A DNA stretch of 64,000 bases from Curtobacterium sp. PhB115 (GTDB lineage: Bacteria > Actinomycetota > Actinomycetes > Actinomycetales > Microbacteriaceae), in contig NZ_RJKR01000006.1 in NCBI RefSeq assembly GCF_003752025.1, positions 33,459 through 97,458 on the forward strand, given 5' to 3'. Each line of letters starts with the position of its first letter. Position 1 is the stretch's first letter. The notes beneath the pieces are model-generated. The model was not told the origin of the DNA. It was given only the letters and a program-made list of their open reading frames with translations, and made no database searches. Of the stretch, positions 33,036 to 43,660 are shown in pieces. The translations under genes were made by a program, and so were the position numbers.

Positions 33036-33086
33036 TTGCAGACGCTGCAACTTTACACCATGAGCACGTTTGCTGCCAACGCAAAC
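33036..33086 (-). promoter_or_regulatory. exporter promoter with two palindromic operators
   Basis: On the minus strand, TTGGCA (33074-33079), 18 nt, TAAAGT (33050-33055). TTGCAG-ACG-CTGCAA (33036-33050) is a perfect palindrome at the expected transcription start. GTTTGC-N7-GCAAAC (33068-33086) covers the -35. Both are candidates for the TetR protein encoded at 30219. Confidence 0.65.
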
Positions 33087-33137
33087 TTACCCAGAGTGCA
33101 TTTTTCTTGTACGGGCTCACAGGTATCGTCGTTCGGC

Positions 33138-34109
33138 ATGGGGCGGACGACGTGGACCGAGGTACCGAGCACACTGCGCGACCAGGTCGGGGCACTCCTC
33201 GGCAGTCCAGTCGTCGCGTCCGAGTCACAGGCCGCCGGGTGGTCACCGGGCGGAGCCGACCGCGTGGTGACGGCATCCGGGCGTCGTGCCTTCGTGAAGA
33301 CCCTGGCGCGGTCGCGCAACGCGGACGGCTTCGGGATGCACCAGCGTGAGGCCGACGTCATGGCACAGCTGCCGGACACGGTCCGCGCGCCACGACTCCT
33401 GGACACCCTGCACGCCACCGTCGACGGCGACGACTGGATCGCGCTCGTGCTCGACGACGTCCCCGGCCACCACCCGGGCGGGGCGCTCGACGGGTCCGAC
33501 ACCACCGCGGTCCTGGACGCGCTCGACACCCTCCCGCGCGCGGTGGGCGCACTCGCGACACTCCCCCGCATCGCCGAGGACCTGGGCCACGACTTCGGCG
33601 CCTGGGACCGGATCACGGCGGCGGCGACCGGTGGTCCGGGCGACCCCGACGCACAGCGCGTGACCGAGGTCGTCCCAGCGCACGTCCTGGAGTTCGGGGG
33701 CGCGTTCGCGCGGGCGGCCTCGGGCGCGGCCGCACTGCTCGACGGCGACCACCTGGTGCACGCCGACTGCCGCGCCGACAACCTGCTCGTCGACGACGCC
33801 GGGGTGGTCTGGGTCATCGACTGGCCGTGGGCGAGCATCGGCGCGCACTGGATCGATCCGCTGACCTACCTGCTCGACACACAGGTCCGTGGCGAGGACG
33901 TCGACGTCGAGCACCACCTCGCGCACCACCCGGTGTTCGAGGACCTGCCCGCCACGACCGTCGACGCCGCGCTGGCGGGTCTCGCGGGGCTGTTCTTCGA
34001 GCACGCCCTGCCGCCGGCACCGCCGAACATGCCGACGATCCGCGACTTCCAGCGCCGTGAGGGCCTGGCGGCCGCCGAGTGGCTGCTCCACCGATGGTCA
34101 CGTCGCTGA
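33138..34109 (+). CDS. aminoglycoside phosphotransferase-fold kinase
   Basis: A 323-aa protein of the APH/choline-kinase-like family. The catalytic loop LVHADCRADNLLVD (HxDxxxxN, about residues 212-225) and the metal-binding VIDWPWA (about 231-237) are present. The N-lobe is short, with a Lys in RRAFVKTL. These kinases phosphorylate small hydroxylated compounds; a resistance role cannot be assumed. A TATCGT box 8 nt before ATG suggests a leaderless mRNA. Stop codon TGA lies within the first unit of a 12-bp tandem array. Confidence 0.82.
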   Translation: MGRTTWTEVPSTLRDQVGALLGSPVVASESQAAGWSPGGADRVVTASGRRAFVKTLARSRNADGFGMHQREADVMAQLPDTVRAPRLLDTLHATVDGDDWIALVLDDVPGHHPGGALDGSDTTAVLDALDTLPRAVGALATLPRIAEDLGHDFGAWDRITAAATGGPGDPDAQRVTEVVPAHVLEFGGAFARAASGAAALLDGDHLVHADCRADNLLVDDAGVVWVIDWPWASIGAHWIDPLTYLLDTQVRGEDVDVEHHLAHHPVFEDLPATTVDAALAGLAGLFFEHALPPAPPNMPTIRDFQRREGLAAAEWLLHRWSRR

Positions 34110-34150
34110 TCACGTCGCCGATCACGTCGCTGGTCACGTCGCTGCTCACG
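34099..34150. repeat. 12-bp tandem repeat, four units
   Basis: TCACGTCGCTGA repeated four times with single-base changes, then a partial fifth unit. The array begins in the last codons of the kinase gene and contains its stop codon (34107-34109). Confidence 0.88.
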
Positions 34151-34206
34151 CCTCCGGGGGACGGATGTCCAGGGAGCGCGGCGGGCCGGAGCGTACCTTC
34201 CTCCGC

Positions 34207-34659
34207 ATGACTGACGAGCACCGCACTCCCCGTCCGGAAGACGACGCTGCGCGCCTCGGTCTCGTCGTCGTCGGAGAGGCAGCAGCGCTGCACTCCGGCG
34301 ACGAGGCCGCCCTGGACGCGAGCGAGCAGAACATCCGCGACACCATCGACGAGATGATCGACGAGCCGCTCACCCCGCGGCAGGAGCAGGTCGTCGAGCG
34401 GCTCGCGGCCGCCGGCGGCACGCTGACCGCCGGGCTCAGCGGAGCACTCGCAGCGCAGGCCGGCCGCACCGTGGACGACATCCTCGAGGGCGCCGCCCGC
34501 AGCGTGGTCTGGCAACAGCGGCTGGCCGACGAGCGCGCCGACGCCGCGGGCCGACCGGACCACGACGACGAGCTGCGCGACCGCAGTGGGGGCCAGCGTG
34601 AGGACGCCGGCGGGCAGCAACGCGAGCACCGGGACGACGCCGGGCACGACGAGGACTGA
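34207..34659 (+). CDS. hypothetical protein, acidic, helical (150 aa)
   Basis: I do not recognise a family. Residues 1-110 are predicted helical, with Ala-rich segments and evenly spaced acids (ASEQNIRDTIDEMIDEPLTP). The last 45 residues are Asp/His/Arg/Gln-rich and probably disordered. No membrane segment or signal is present. A TACCTT-like box precedes the start closely. It is followed directly by a copy of the dispersed palindrome. Confidence 0.6.
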   Translation: MTDEHRTPRPEDDAARLGLVVVGEAAALHSGDEAALDASEQNIRDTIDEMIDEPLTPRQEQVVERLAAAGGTLTAGLSGALAAQAGRTVDDILEGAARSVVWQQRLADERADAAGRPDHDDELRDRSGGQREDAGGQQREHRDDAGHDED

Positions 34660-34666
34660 AACGTCA

Positions 34667-34705
34667 GGGAGGCGCGATGCGGGACGGACCCGCACCGCGC
34701 CTCCC
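34667..34705. repeat. GGAGGC-family palindrome, full copy
   Basis: GGGAGGCGCGATGCGGG and CCCGCACCGCGCCTCCC arms flank a 5-nt ACGGA centre between convergent genes (34659 and 34726). It could serve as a bidirectional terminator. Confidence 0.9.
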
Positions 34706-34725
34706 GGCCGGTGGTGCGTGAGCGC

Positions 34726-35556
34726 CTACGCGCCCGCACGCCACCAGTCGTCGAACGGCGTCGCCGGCACCTGGCGCTTGTGCTCCGTCGCGCGGTAGCG
34801 CGACTCGATCGCCTCGGCGACCTCGACGGGGACGTCGTGCCCCTGCAGGTACGCGTCGATCTCGGCGTAGGTCAGGCCGAGGTTCGCCTCGTCCGTCTGG
34901 CCGGGCAGGTCGTCGAGCAGGTCGGCGGTCGGGGCCTTCTCGTAGAGCCGGGCCGGTGCACCGAGGTGCTCGAGCAGCTGCCGGCCCTGCGTCTTCGACA
35001 GCCCGGTGAGCGGGGTGAGGTCGACACCGCCGTCGCCGTACTTGGTGAAGAAGCCGGTGACGGCCTCGGCGGCGTGGTCCGTGCCGACGACCAGGAGCCC
35101 ACGCTGCCCGGCGATCGCGTACTGCGCCACCATCCGCATGCGGGCCTTGACGTTGCCCTTCACGAAGTCACTCAGCTCGACACCGGAAGCAGCGGTGTCC
35201 CGCACGACCCCGTCGACGCCGTGCTCGATGTTCACCGTCACGCCGGGGTCGGCGGCGATGAACTGCAGGGCGAGCTGCGCGTCGTCCTCGTCGGCCTGCA
35301 CGCGGTAGGGCATGCGGACGGTGGTGAACTCGGCGGGGTGCCCCTCGGCGCGGAGGGACTCGACCGCGAGCTGGGTCAGGCGGCCGGCGAGCGTGGAGTC
35401 CTGTCCGCCGCTGATCGCGAGGAGGTACCCCTTCGCACCGGTCGTGAGCAGGTAGTCACGGAGGAACCCGACGCGACGGGCGACCTCCTGCTCCGGGTCG
35501 ATGGTCGGCTGGACGTTGAGGTCCGCTGCGATGGCGGCTTGGAGTTCACGCACCAT
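34726..35556 (-). CDS. nadE: NH3-dependent NAD+ synthetase
   Basis: A 276-aa NAD synthetase, ATP pyrophosphatase superfamily. The P-loop SGGQDS is at residues 49-54. Further typical segments are [61 protein letters not shown] and the C-terminal [13 protein letters not shown]. It amidates deamido-NAD+ using ammonia and ATP, the last step of NAD biosynthesis. It has no glutaminase domain, so it should need free ammonia. The start is ATG 35556. Single-gene unit. Confidence 0.96.
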   Translation of the reverse strand: MVRELQAAIAADLNVQPTIDPEQEVARRVGFLRDYLLTTGAKGYLLAISGGQDSTLAGRLTQLAVESLRAEGHPAEFTTVRMPYRVQADEDDAQLALQFIAADPGVTVNIEHGVDGVVRDTAASGVELSDFVKGNVKARMRMVAQYAIAGQRGLLVVGTDHAAEAVTGFFTKYGDGGVDLTPLTGLSKTQGRQLLEHLGAPARLYEKAPTADLLDDLPGQTDEANLGLTYAEIDAYLQGHDVPVEVAEAIESRYRATEHKRQVPATPFDDWWRAGA

Positions 35557-35578
35557 CCCAGTATCACGCCGATCGCGC

Positions 35579-35746
35579 TCAGTGGACCGGAACGCTGCCG
35601 ATCGGTCGGATGGTGTTGTCGTGGTCGGAGCCGATCGCGCACGTGCAGACGACGCTGATCGTCTCCCCGTTGCTGGTCAGACGGAACCGTTCGACGTGCT
35701 GCGGTCCGTGGCGTCGGTCGAGTGGATGGGTGTCGTGGTCGTGCAC
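35579..35746 (-). CDS. possible small protein (55 aa) with a paired-Cys motif
   Basis: A short frame that looks coding: GTG start 35746 with AGGA 8 nt before it. The product is hydrophilic with a beta-like C-terminal half, [20 protein letters not shown] followed by [18 protein letters not shown]. It carries a C-x-C pair. An in-frame stop lies upstream, so it is not the end of a longer gene. The other frames of this stretch give no better product. It lies just upstream of nadE (22 nt) on the same strand. Function unknown; could be spurious. Confidence 0.4.
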   Translation of the reverse strand: MHDHDTHPLDRRHGPQHVERFRLTSNGETISVVCTCAIGSDHDNTIRPIGSVPVH

Positions 35747-35897
35747 GGCGCATTCCTGATCCTCGAGTGGACCCCGGCGATGCCGCCGGGCATGGGGAGC
35801 GGGTGGTGAGACCGCTCCCTGTGCAATCTACAAGAGTCCCCGGAGCGGCGCGGATACCCCTGTTCGGGCGGCCGCGGGGAACCAGACCGTTCGAACG

Positions 35898-35926
35898 TTG
35901 ACAGTTAGGTATCGAACGGTTAGTGT
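35898..35926 (+). promoter_or_regulatory. marR promoter with inverted-repeat operator
   Basis: TTGACA (35898-35903), 17 nt, TAGTGT (35921-35926). The transcript would start at or next to ATG 35934, so it is leaderless. CCGTTCGA (35887-35894) and TCGAACGG (35912-35919) form an inverted repeat spanning the -35 and spacer, a probable MarR site. Confidence 0.8.
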
Positions 35927-35933
35927 TCTGATC

Positions 35934-36377
35934 ATGACGCAGCAGGCACCTCGACTCGACACTCCGCTCCAGCTCATGCGCTGGATCGGGTGGGCGCAGC
36001 GCAAGGCCGCCGAGGAGTGGGTGCGCGACCGCGACCTCACCCAGGAGCAGAGCTTCGTGCTCGGGTACCTGCAGCACACGCCCGGTGCGATCCAGCGCGA
36101 CATCGCAGCGATCACCCGGACGAGCGCGGCCAGCGTCTCGAGCCTCCTGCAGGGGCTCGAGCGCCGCGGCCTCGTGGAACGGCGAGCGGACGCGGGCAAC
36201 GCCCGGACGAAGCTCGTCTTCGCCACCCCCGCCGGCATCGAACTGATCGCCGGGTTCGAGGACGCCATGATCGCCCTCGACGACGTGTTGCTCGCCCCGC
36301 TCGATGCGTCCGAACGGGCCACCCTGCAGACACTGCTGCAGAAGGTCACCGCGGAACTGCCGGAACCCACCCGGTAG
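35934..36377 (+). CDS. MarR-family regulator of the MATE exporter
   Basis: A 147-aa winged-helix regulator. DLTQEQSFVLGYLQHTPGAIQRDIAAITRTSAASVSSLLQGLERRGLVERR (about residues 31-81) is the MarR HTH. The wing follows with ADAGNARTKLVFATPAG. It sits 97 nt before a MATE exporter gene on the same strand, and its own promoter holds an inverted repeat. This is the common layout of an autoregulated drug-sensing operon. Confidence 0.92.
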   Translation: MTQQAPRLDTPLQLMRWIGWAQRKAAEEWVRDRDLTQEQSFVLGYLQHTPGAIQRDIAAITRTSAASVSSLLQGLERRGLVERRADAGNARTKLVFATPAGIELIAGFEDAMIALDDVLLAPLDASERATLQTLLQKVTAELPEPTR

Positions 36378-36474
36378 CACCGCCCCCCATCCACCCACGC
36401 GACGGCGCCCGCCGATCGCGCGCAGCGCCCTGCCCGGGAACGGGCGGCGCAGCCCTGCCCAGAAGGAGGCGGCC

Positions 36475-37914
36475 ATGAGCACCGCACCCACCACCGAGAA
36501 CACCGCAGCGGCGAAGAACCGCTGGTACCTTTCCGCCGCGCCGATCACCCGCGCCCTCGTGCACCTCTGCGTGCCGATGGCGGCGGCGATGGTCGTCAGC
36601 GCCCTCTACAACGTCATCAACGCCGGGTTCATCGGCTCGCAGCACGACACCTCGCTGCTCGCCGCGATCACCTTCGGCACCCCGCTCCTCGGCCTCGTGA
36701 TGGCCGTCGGCGGCGTGTTCGGTGTCGGCGGCAGTGCCCTGATGTCCCGGATGCTCGGGGCATCGGAGCACGACCCGTCGAAGGCGGCGGACATCAAGCA
36801 CGTCGCCTCGTTCGCACTCTGGGGCGCGGTCGTCACCGGCGCCGTCCTCGGTGTCGTCGGGCTCGTGCTGCTGCGGCCGCTCGTCACGGTCCTCGGCGCC
36901 GACGCCGCAGCGGTCCCCGCCACGAGCGAGTACGTCGCCGTGATGCTCGCCTTCGTGCCGGTGCTCGCCGCCGCCTTCGCCCTGGAGCAGATCGTCCGCT
37001 CCGAGGGCGCCGCCCGCCAGGCGATGGTCGGCCTCGTCCTGTCGACGGTCGGGAACCTGGTCTTCGACGTCCTGTTCATCCTGGTGCTGCACTGGGGCGT
37101 CGGCGGAGCGGCCCTGGCGGTCGGACTCGCCAACGTCGTGTCGATCGTCTACTGGGTGACCTGGCTGCAGCGGAACAGCGAGAACGTCAGCTTCGCGCCG
37201 AAGTGGTTCACGCTCCGTGCCGACATCCTCAAGCCGGTCTTCGGCATCGGCGTCGGGGAACTCCTGCAGTCCGCGTTCCTCATCGTCACGACGCTCGTGC
37301 TGAACAACCTCGCCGCCGCGTACGGCGACGACCCGCTGGCTGCGATGGGCGTCGCCGTCCGCATCGCCCAGGTGCCGGAGTTCCTCGTCATGGGCGTCAC
37401 GATCGGGGTCCTGCCGCTGCTCGCCTACGCGTTCGGCAAGGGCGACGCCGACCGGCTCCGTGCAGCGCTGCGGGGCGCGGCGTTCACGGTCGGCGCCATC
37501 GTGCTGGTGTTCTCGGGCACGGTGTTCGCCTTCCGGGAGCAGGTCTTCACGATCTTCTCCGGCGACCACTCGGTGCTCGCGATCGGCCTGACGATCCTCA
37601 CCGCGCAGCTCGTCGCGACGATCGTGAACGGGTTCACCGGCCTGCTCACCTCGCTGTTCCAGGCGACCGGGATGGTGCTCCCCGCGATGGTGCTGTCGAT
37701 GGCGCAGGGCATCTTGTTCATCCCGATCGTGATCGTCGGCAACCTGTGGTTCGGACTCGCCGGGATCATCTGGGCGCTCACCGTCACCGAGGTCATCGTG
37801 TTCCTGGCCGCTGGCATCCTGTGGCTCGCGTCGCGGGGGAAGATCGCGCGCGGCCTGGCGGAGGGCAGCGAGGCGCGCGCGGACGCGGCACTCGAGGAGC
37901 CGGTCGCCGCGTAG
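36475..37914 (+). CDS. MATE-family multidrug exporter
   Basis: A 479-aa protein with 12 expected TM helices in two pseudo-symmetric halves. The MATE character shows in LVHLCVPMAAAMVVSALYNVINAGFIG, FGVGGSALMSRMLGASE, EQIVRSEGAARQAM and the second-half VAVRIAQVPEFLVMGVTIGVLPLLAYAFGKGDADRLR. It exports cationic drugs in exchange for Na+ or H+. AGAAGGAGG lies 7 nt before ATG. It is probably co-transcribed with the MarR gene. A microsatellite-like array follows its stop codon. Confidence 0.93.
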   Translation: MSTAPTTENTAAAKNRWYLSAAPITRALVHLCVPMAAAMVVSALYNVINAGFIGSQHDTSLLAAITFGTPLLGLVMAVGGVFGVGGSALMSRMLGASEHDPSKAADIKHVASFALWGAVVTGAVLGVVGLVLLRPLVTVLGADAAAVPATSEYVAVMLAFVPVLAAAFALEQIVRSEGAARQAMVGLVLSTVGNLVFDVLFILVLHWGVGGAALAVGLANVVSIVYWVTWLQRNSENVSFAPKWFTLRADILKPVFGIGVGELLQSAFLIVTTLVLNNLAAAYGDDPLAAMGVAVRIAQVPEFLVMGVTIGVLPLLAYAFGKGDADRLRAALRGAAFTVGAIVLVFSGTVFAFREQVFTIFSGDHSVLAIGLTILTAQLVATIVNGFTGLLTSLFQATGMVLPAMVLSMAQGILFIPIVIVGNLWFGLAGIIWALTVTEVIVFLAAGILWLASRGKIARGLAEGSEARADAALEEPVAA

Positions 37915-37941
37915 CGCGCGGAGCGCGTTCGGGCGCGGAGC

Positions 37942-37981
37942 GCGTTCGCTTGCGTTCGCTTGCGTTCGCTTGCGTTCGCTT
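37942..37981. repeat. 10-bp tandem repeat, four units
   Basis: Four perfect copies of GCGTTCGCTT directly after two imperfect CGGAGCGCGTTCGGGCG-type units. It lies 30 bp after the MATE stop codon and touches the next palindrome. Confidence 0.92.
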
Positions 37982-38034
37982 GGTGAGCAGGAATGGTCGA
38001 GTCCCGTCAGGCGACCCGACCATTCCTGCTCACC
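37981..38034. repeat. GAGCAGGAATGGTCG palindrome, copy 1
   Basis: A perfect 19-bp stem (TGGTGAGCAGGAATGGTCG / complement) with a 16-nt loop. It is followed after 6 bp by a GGAGGC-family palindrome. The same pair of elements recurs at 43504-43654. Confidence 0.92.
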
Positions 38035-38040
38035 ATCCAC

Positions 38041-38082
38041 GGCCTGGAGGCGCGGTGCGGGCCCGCACTGCGCCTCCTGGCC
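38041..38082. repeat. GGAGGC-family palindrome, full copy
   Basis: GGCCTGGAGGCGCGGTGCGG facing CCGCACTGCGCCTCCTGGCC around GGGCCC. It lies between convergent MATE and copC-like genes and could terminate both. Confidence 0.92.
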
Positions 38083-38101
38083 GGTGGGTGGGCGCGTTCT
38101 C

Positions 38102-38686
38102 CTACCCGCGGCCGCGCCGCAGGAGCACCACGACGACCGCGCCGGCGACGAGCACGATGCCCGCGCCGAGGCCGGCCCACACCCCCGGCGGGATGCCGGC
38201 GGCCGAGCGTTCGGCCTCGTCCGGCGCCGGACCCGCCGTGACCGAGGGGGTCGCGGTGGGGGCAGCCGCGGCCGTCCGGGTCGCCGGAGAGGTCGGAGTC
38301 GCCGCCGCCACCCGGTACTCGAACGCCAGCGAGCCGTCGATCGGGTGCCCGTCCGGCGACACGTACCGCCAGAGCACCGTGTACGCACCGTTCTCGAGGT
38401 CGACCGTCGTGCTCATGGTCGCTCCGGACACGGTGACGCCCCCGGTCGAGACATCGGTGCCCGAGGCGTCCGTGACCTGGATCCGCAACCCGGCGTCGAG
38501 GCCCGCGAGCGGCGCCTCACTGAACGTGAGGTCCACCCGATCGAGCGGTTCCGTGACGACGGCGCCGTCCGCGGGGCTGCTGCTCGTGAGTGCCGAGTGC
38601 GCCGCGGCGGGCTGCGCACCGACGAGTGCCAGGAACCCTCCGACGACGATCGCGATGGCCGCCGCTGTCGTTCCACCTGTCCGCAT
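38102..38686 (-). CDS. CopC-domain copper-binding membrane-anchored protein
   Basis: A 194-aa exported protein. The signal peptide (1-29) ends in AAA, and the mature protein would begin with His30 (HSALTSSSPADGA), the classic N-terminal copper ligand of CopC. The CopC beta-barrel runs to about residue 128 with SPDGHPIDGSLAFEY containing another His. A Ala/Thr/Pro linker and a C-terminal TM (about 165-189) with a basic tail follow. It is probably anchored outside the membrane, handling Cu2+. No CopD-like partner gene is adjacent. Confidence 0.9.
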   Translation of the reverse strand: MRTGGTTAAAIAIVVGGFLALVGAQPAAAHSALTSSSPADGAVVTEPLDRVDLTFSEAPLAGLDAGLRIQVTDASGTDVSTGGVTVSGATMSTTVDLENGAYTVLWRYVSPDGHPIDGSLAFEYRVAAATPTSPATRTAAAAPTATPSVTAGPAPDEAERSAAGIPPGVWAGLGAGIVLVAGAVVVVLLRRGRG

Positions 38687-38727
38687 GCACAGACTCTACA
38701 AGACGTAGAGTCCGCGCCGGACCGGGA

Positions 38728-38980
38728 TCAGATCTGCTCGCCCAGGAAGTCGGCGTAGGTCGGTTCGCCGTGCTGGTCCGCGGTGACGTGCGAGTTGCGG
38801 CCGTTGCCCTCGAGGCGTTCGGCCACGAGTGCGGCGAGGTCTTCCGGCGACCGGAGACCGTGACGGTGCCAGTCGTTCTGCATGGTGGCGGTCATGACGA
38901 CCAGCCCTTCGTTCGGGATGATGCGCACCCCGGATCCGCCCGGGTCGACCCGCTGTGCCAGACCCCACAGATCGTGAGGA
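38728..38980 (-). pseudogene. C-terminal remnant of a serine hydrolase (beta-lactamase-fold) gene
   Basis: The minus-strand frame ends with about 83 residues that look like real protein: DLWGLAQRVDPGGSGVRIIP, NEGLVVMTATM and a charged C-terminal helix up to FLGEQI. This resembles the end of class C beta-lactamase-like serine hydrolases, where a G.GGQ.I.V.P...LVVV strand pair closes the fold. Upstream, the frame continues without start codon or recognisable protein, and the SxxK region is missing. The likely explanation is a decayed gene that lost its 5' part. A short novel gene using a rare start is less likely. Confidence 0.5.
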
Positions 38981-39109
38981 GCATCGTGACGACGGGTCCC
39001 TGATGACCGACCCGGTACGACCACGCTATGGCCTCGTCCGACCGGCGTCGAGGCCGGTGCGTTTCGTGGCTCTCCGGACGCGCAGGCGGCGACTCCGTAG
39101 CGTCGGAGC

Positions 39110-39823
39110 ATGGAGATCCTCTTCGTCCACGGCGCCCTCGTCCGCGACGGCGCCTGGTGGTGGCAGCCCACCGCCGACCTGCTCCACGAACGCACCGGCG
39201 TCCGCAGTCGATCGGTCGCGTTGCCGTCCTGCGGCGAGACCGCGTCCGGTGCGCCCGACGGTGGACTGATCGAGGACGCCGCTGCCCTCCGCGCGGCCCT
39301 GGACGACTCCGAGGGCGCGATCGTCGTCGGGCACTCGTACGGCGGCACCGTGATCGCCGAGGCCGGACGGCACGACGCGGTCGCCCACCTGCTGTACATC
39401 TCGTCGTACCTGCCCGACGTCGGCGTCGCCCAGGCCGCGATCATGGCCGACGAACCCGACCCCGTGGCCATCGGCGACCGCGGTGACGGAACGCTCGCCG
39501 TCGCCGGCTACGACGCTGCGTCCTTCGGTGCACGGTTCCTGCAGGACGCCGACGAGCACACCCAGCGGGCAGCGTGGGACCGGGTCACCGCACAGTCCGC
39601 GGCCGCGTTCGTCACGCCGACGAGCACCGCCGGGTGGCAGGACGTGGACGCGACGTACCTCGTCTGCACCGAGGACCGCAGCACCTCGGTCGCGTTGCAG
39701 CGCCGGCACGCCGCACGGGCGACGCGGAGCGTCGACGTGCCCACCGGGCACCACCCGTTCATCACCCGGCCGGACCTGGTCGCCGAACAGCTCGAGCTGC
39801 TGCTCGGAGCCGCTGCGGCCTGA
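39110..39823 (+). CDS. alpha/beta hydrolase
   Basis: A 237-aa serine hydrolase. FVHGALVRDGAWWWQPTADLL (oxyanion-hole region, residues 5-25), the nucleophile elbow GHSYGG (Ser about residue 75) and the late HHPFITRPD (His near 220) make a complete triad plausible. Related proteins are esterases or salicylate-esterase-like hydrolases. A TAGCGT box 6 nt before ATG suggests a leaderless mRNA. Substrate unknown. Confidence 0.88.
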   Translation: MEILFVHGALVRDGAWWWQPTADLLHERTGVRSRSVALPSCGETASGAPDGGLIEDAAALRAALDDSEGAIVVGHSYGGTVIAEAGRHDAVAHLLYISSYLPDVGVAQAAIMADEPDPVAIGDRGDGTLAVAGYDAASFGARFLQDADEHTQRAAWDRVTAQSAAAFVTPTSTAGWQDVDATYLVCTEDRSTSVALQRRHAARATRSVDVPTGHHPFITRPDLVAEQLELLLGAAAA

Positions 39824-39840
39824 GGCGCGACGAAACGACG

Positions 39841-39880
39841 GACGGGAGGCAAGGCGCCAGCTGGCACCGTGCCTCCCGTC
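39841..39880. repeat. GGAGGC-family palindrome, full copy with variant centre
   Basis: GACGGGAGGCAAGGCGCCAG / CTGGCACCGTGCCTCCCGTC: the arms match the family, but the centre is CAGCTGGC-like rather than GGGCCC. It sits between convergent hydrolase and argG genes. Confidence 0.88.
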
Positions 39881-39899
39881 CGTCGTCTGGTCTGGTCCG

Positions 39900-42576
<2,677 letters not shown>

Positions 42577-42665
42577 GGCCGCGACGCTACTCAGCACCGC
42601 CGACAGGGGACGGCCGCGTCGGCCCCCCCTCTCCCCTAGGCTCGTCCCGACGACAGGGGGCCTTC

Positions 42666-43514
42666 GTGGCTGATCGGACGACCGGCAACACGTGGCAGCG
42701 CTTCTGGGGACGCGGCGGGTGGTGGCGCGCAGTCCTGCTCGCCGTCGGCTACCTCGTCGTGTTCGTCGGCGTCAGCCAGCTGATCGGCGTCGTGGCACGG
42801 CCGGCGCTCGACCTCGACGACCTGTACGGCGACCCGATGAGCGTGCTCCTGGCATCGATCCTGCCGATCGGCGTGATGGGGCTGCTCTTGCTGCTCTTCG
42901 CCAAGAGCCTCGGGTGGCTGCCGCACCTGTTCCGGCGTCGTGCCGAACCTGCGCCGCGCTGGATGTGGATCGCCGTGGTGATCACGGTCGTCCCGCCGGT
43001 GATGAAGGTCTTCGGCACCGACTGGTCCCGCTTCACACCCACGCTGGTGCTCGCGATCCTGTTCTTCGGGCTCTGCGTCGGGTTCGCCGAGGAGCTCCTC
43101 ACCCGGGGCTTCGCGGTCGAGTTCCTGGAGCGCCACGGGTACAGCGAGCGGGCGGTCTTCGTGCTCTCGTCGGTCGTCTTCGGCCTGATCCACCTGCAGA
43201 ACCTGCTCGGTGGCGGCAACCCGCTGCTCGTGTTCGCGACGGTCGGCTACGCGATGGGCTTCGGCGCGATGATGTTCCTCGCCCTGCGGGTCAGCCGGTG
43301 GCTCATCGTCCCGATGCTCCTGCACGCCCTCACCGACCCGACCACCCTGATGGCAGCGGGCGGCATCAACGACACCAGCACCGTGGTCACCGGCGGCTCC
43401 CCGGCCCTGGTGACGCTCGCATCGCTGTTCAACTTCGTGTACATCGTCTTCGCCATCGTCGCGGTCTTCCTGCTGCCGGGCGCCCGACGGCGCACCCCCG
43501 ACCGCGCTTCGTGA
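42666..43514 (+). CDS. CPBP-family intramembrane metalloprotease
   Basis: A 282-aa membrane protein with about eight TM helices. The Abi/CAAX-like active site is complete: EELLTRG (Glu142, Glu143, Arg147), FGLIHLQN (His176) and HALTD (His220). CPBP proteases cleave within membranes; bacterial members are linked to bacteriocin self-immunity or peptide processing, but most are unassigned. GTG start 42666 follows AGGGGG. The stop codon (TGA) is part of the next palindrome. Confidence 0.9.
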   Translation: MADRTTGNTWQRFWGRGGWWRAVLLAVGYLVVFVGVSQLIGVVARPALDLDDLYGDPMSVLLASILPIGVMGLLLLLFAKSLGWLPHLFRRRAEPAPRWMWIAVVITVVPPVMKVFGTDWSRFTPTLVLAILFFGLCVGFAEELLTRGFAVEFLERHGYSERAVFVLSSVVFGLIHLQNLLGGGNPLLVFATVGYAMGFGAMMFLALRVSRWLIVPMLLHALTDPTTLMAAGGINDTSTVVTGGSPALVTLASLFNFVYIVFAIVAVFLLPGARRRTPDRAS

Positions 43515-43567
43515 GCAGCAATGGTCGGGTCGCCGTCCGGCACCCGACCATTCGTGCTCACCAAGCG
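43504..43567. repeat. GAGCAGGAATGGTCG palindrome, copy 2
   Basis: CGCTTCGTGAGCAGCAATGG and its imperfect complement enclose a CGCCGTCCGG loop. The left arm supplies the last codons and stop of the CPBP protease gene. As in copy 1, a GGAGGC-family palindrome follows (here after 39 bp). Confidence 0.88.
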
Positions 43568-43606
43568 TGACGTCGCGAACAACGGCGCGCCCGGGCGCAA
43601 CCCAGT

Positions 43607-43654
43607 GACGGCCTGGAGGCGCGGGGCGGGCCCGCCCCGCGCCTCCAGGCCGTC
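43607..43654. repeat. GGAGGC-family palindrome, perfect 48-bp copy
   Basis: Both halves are exact complements: GACGGCCTGGAGGCGCGG plus GGCGGG, then the mirror. There is no unpaired loop sequence. It lies between convergent CPBP and HNH genes. Best candidate for the family consensus. Confidence 0.96.
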
Positions 43655-43660
43655 GAGCCG

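Noticed and set aside
33138..34109. Aminoglycoside resistance gene
   Set aside because: The fold motifs are present, but the family acts on many substrates, and nothing specific for antibiotics is visible.
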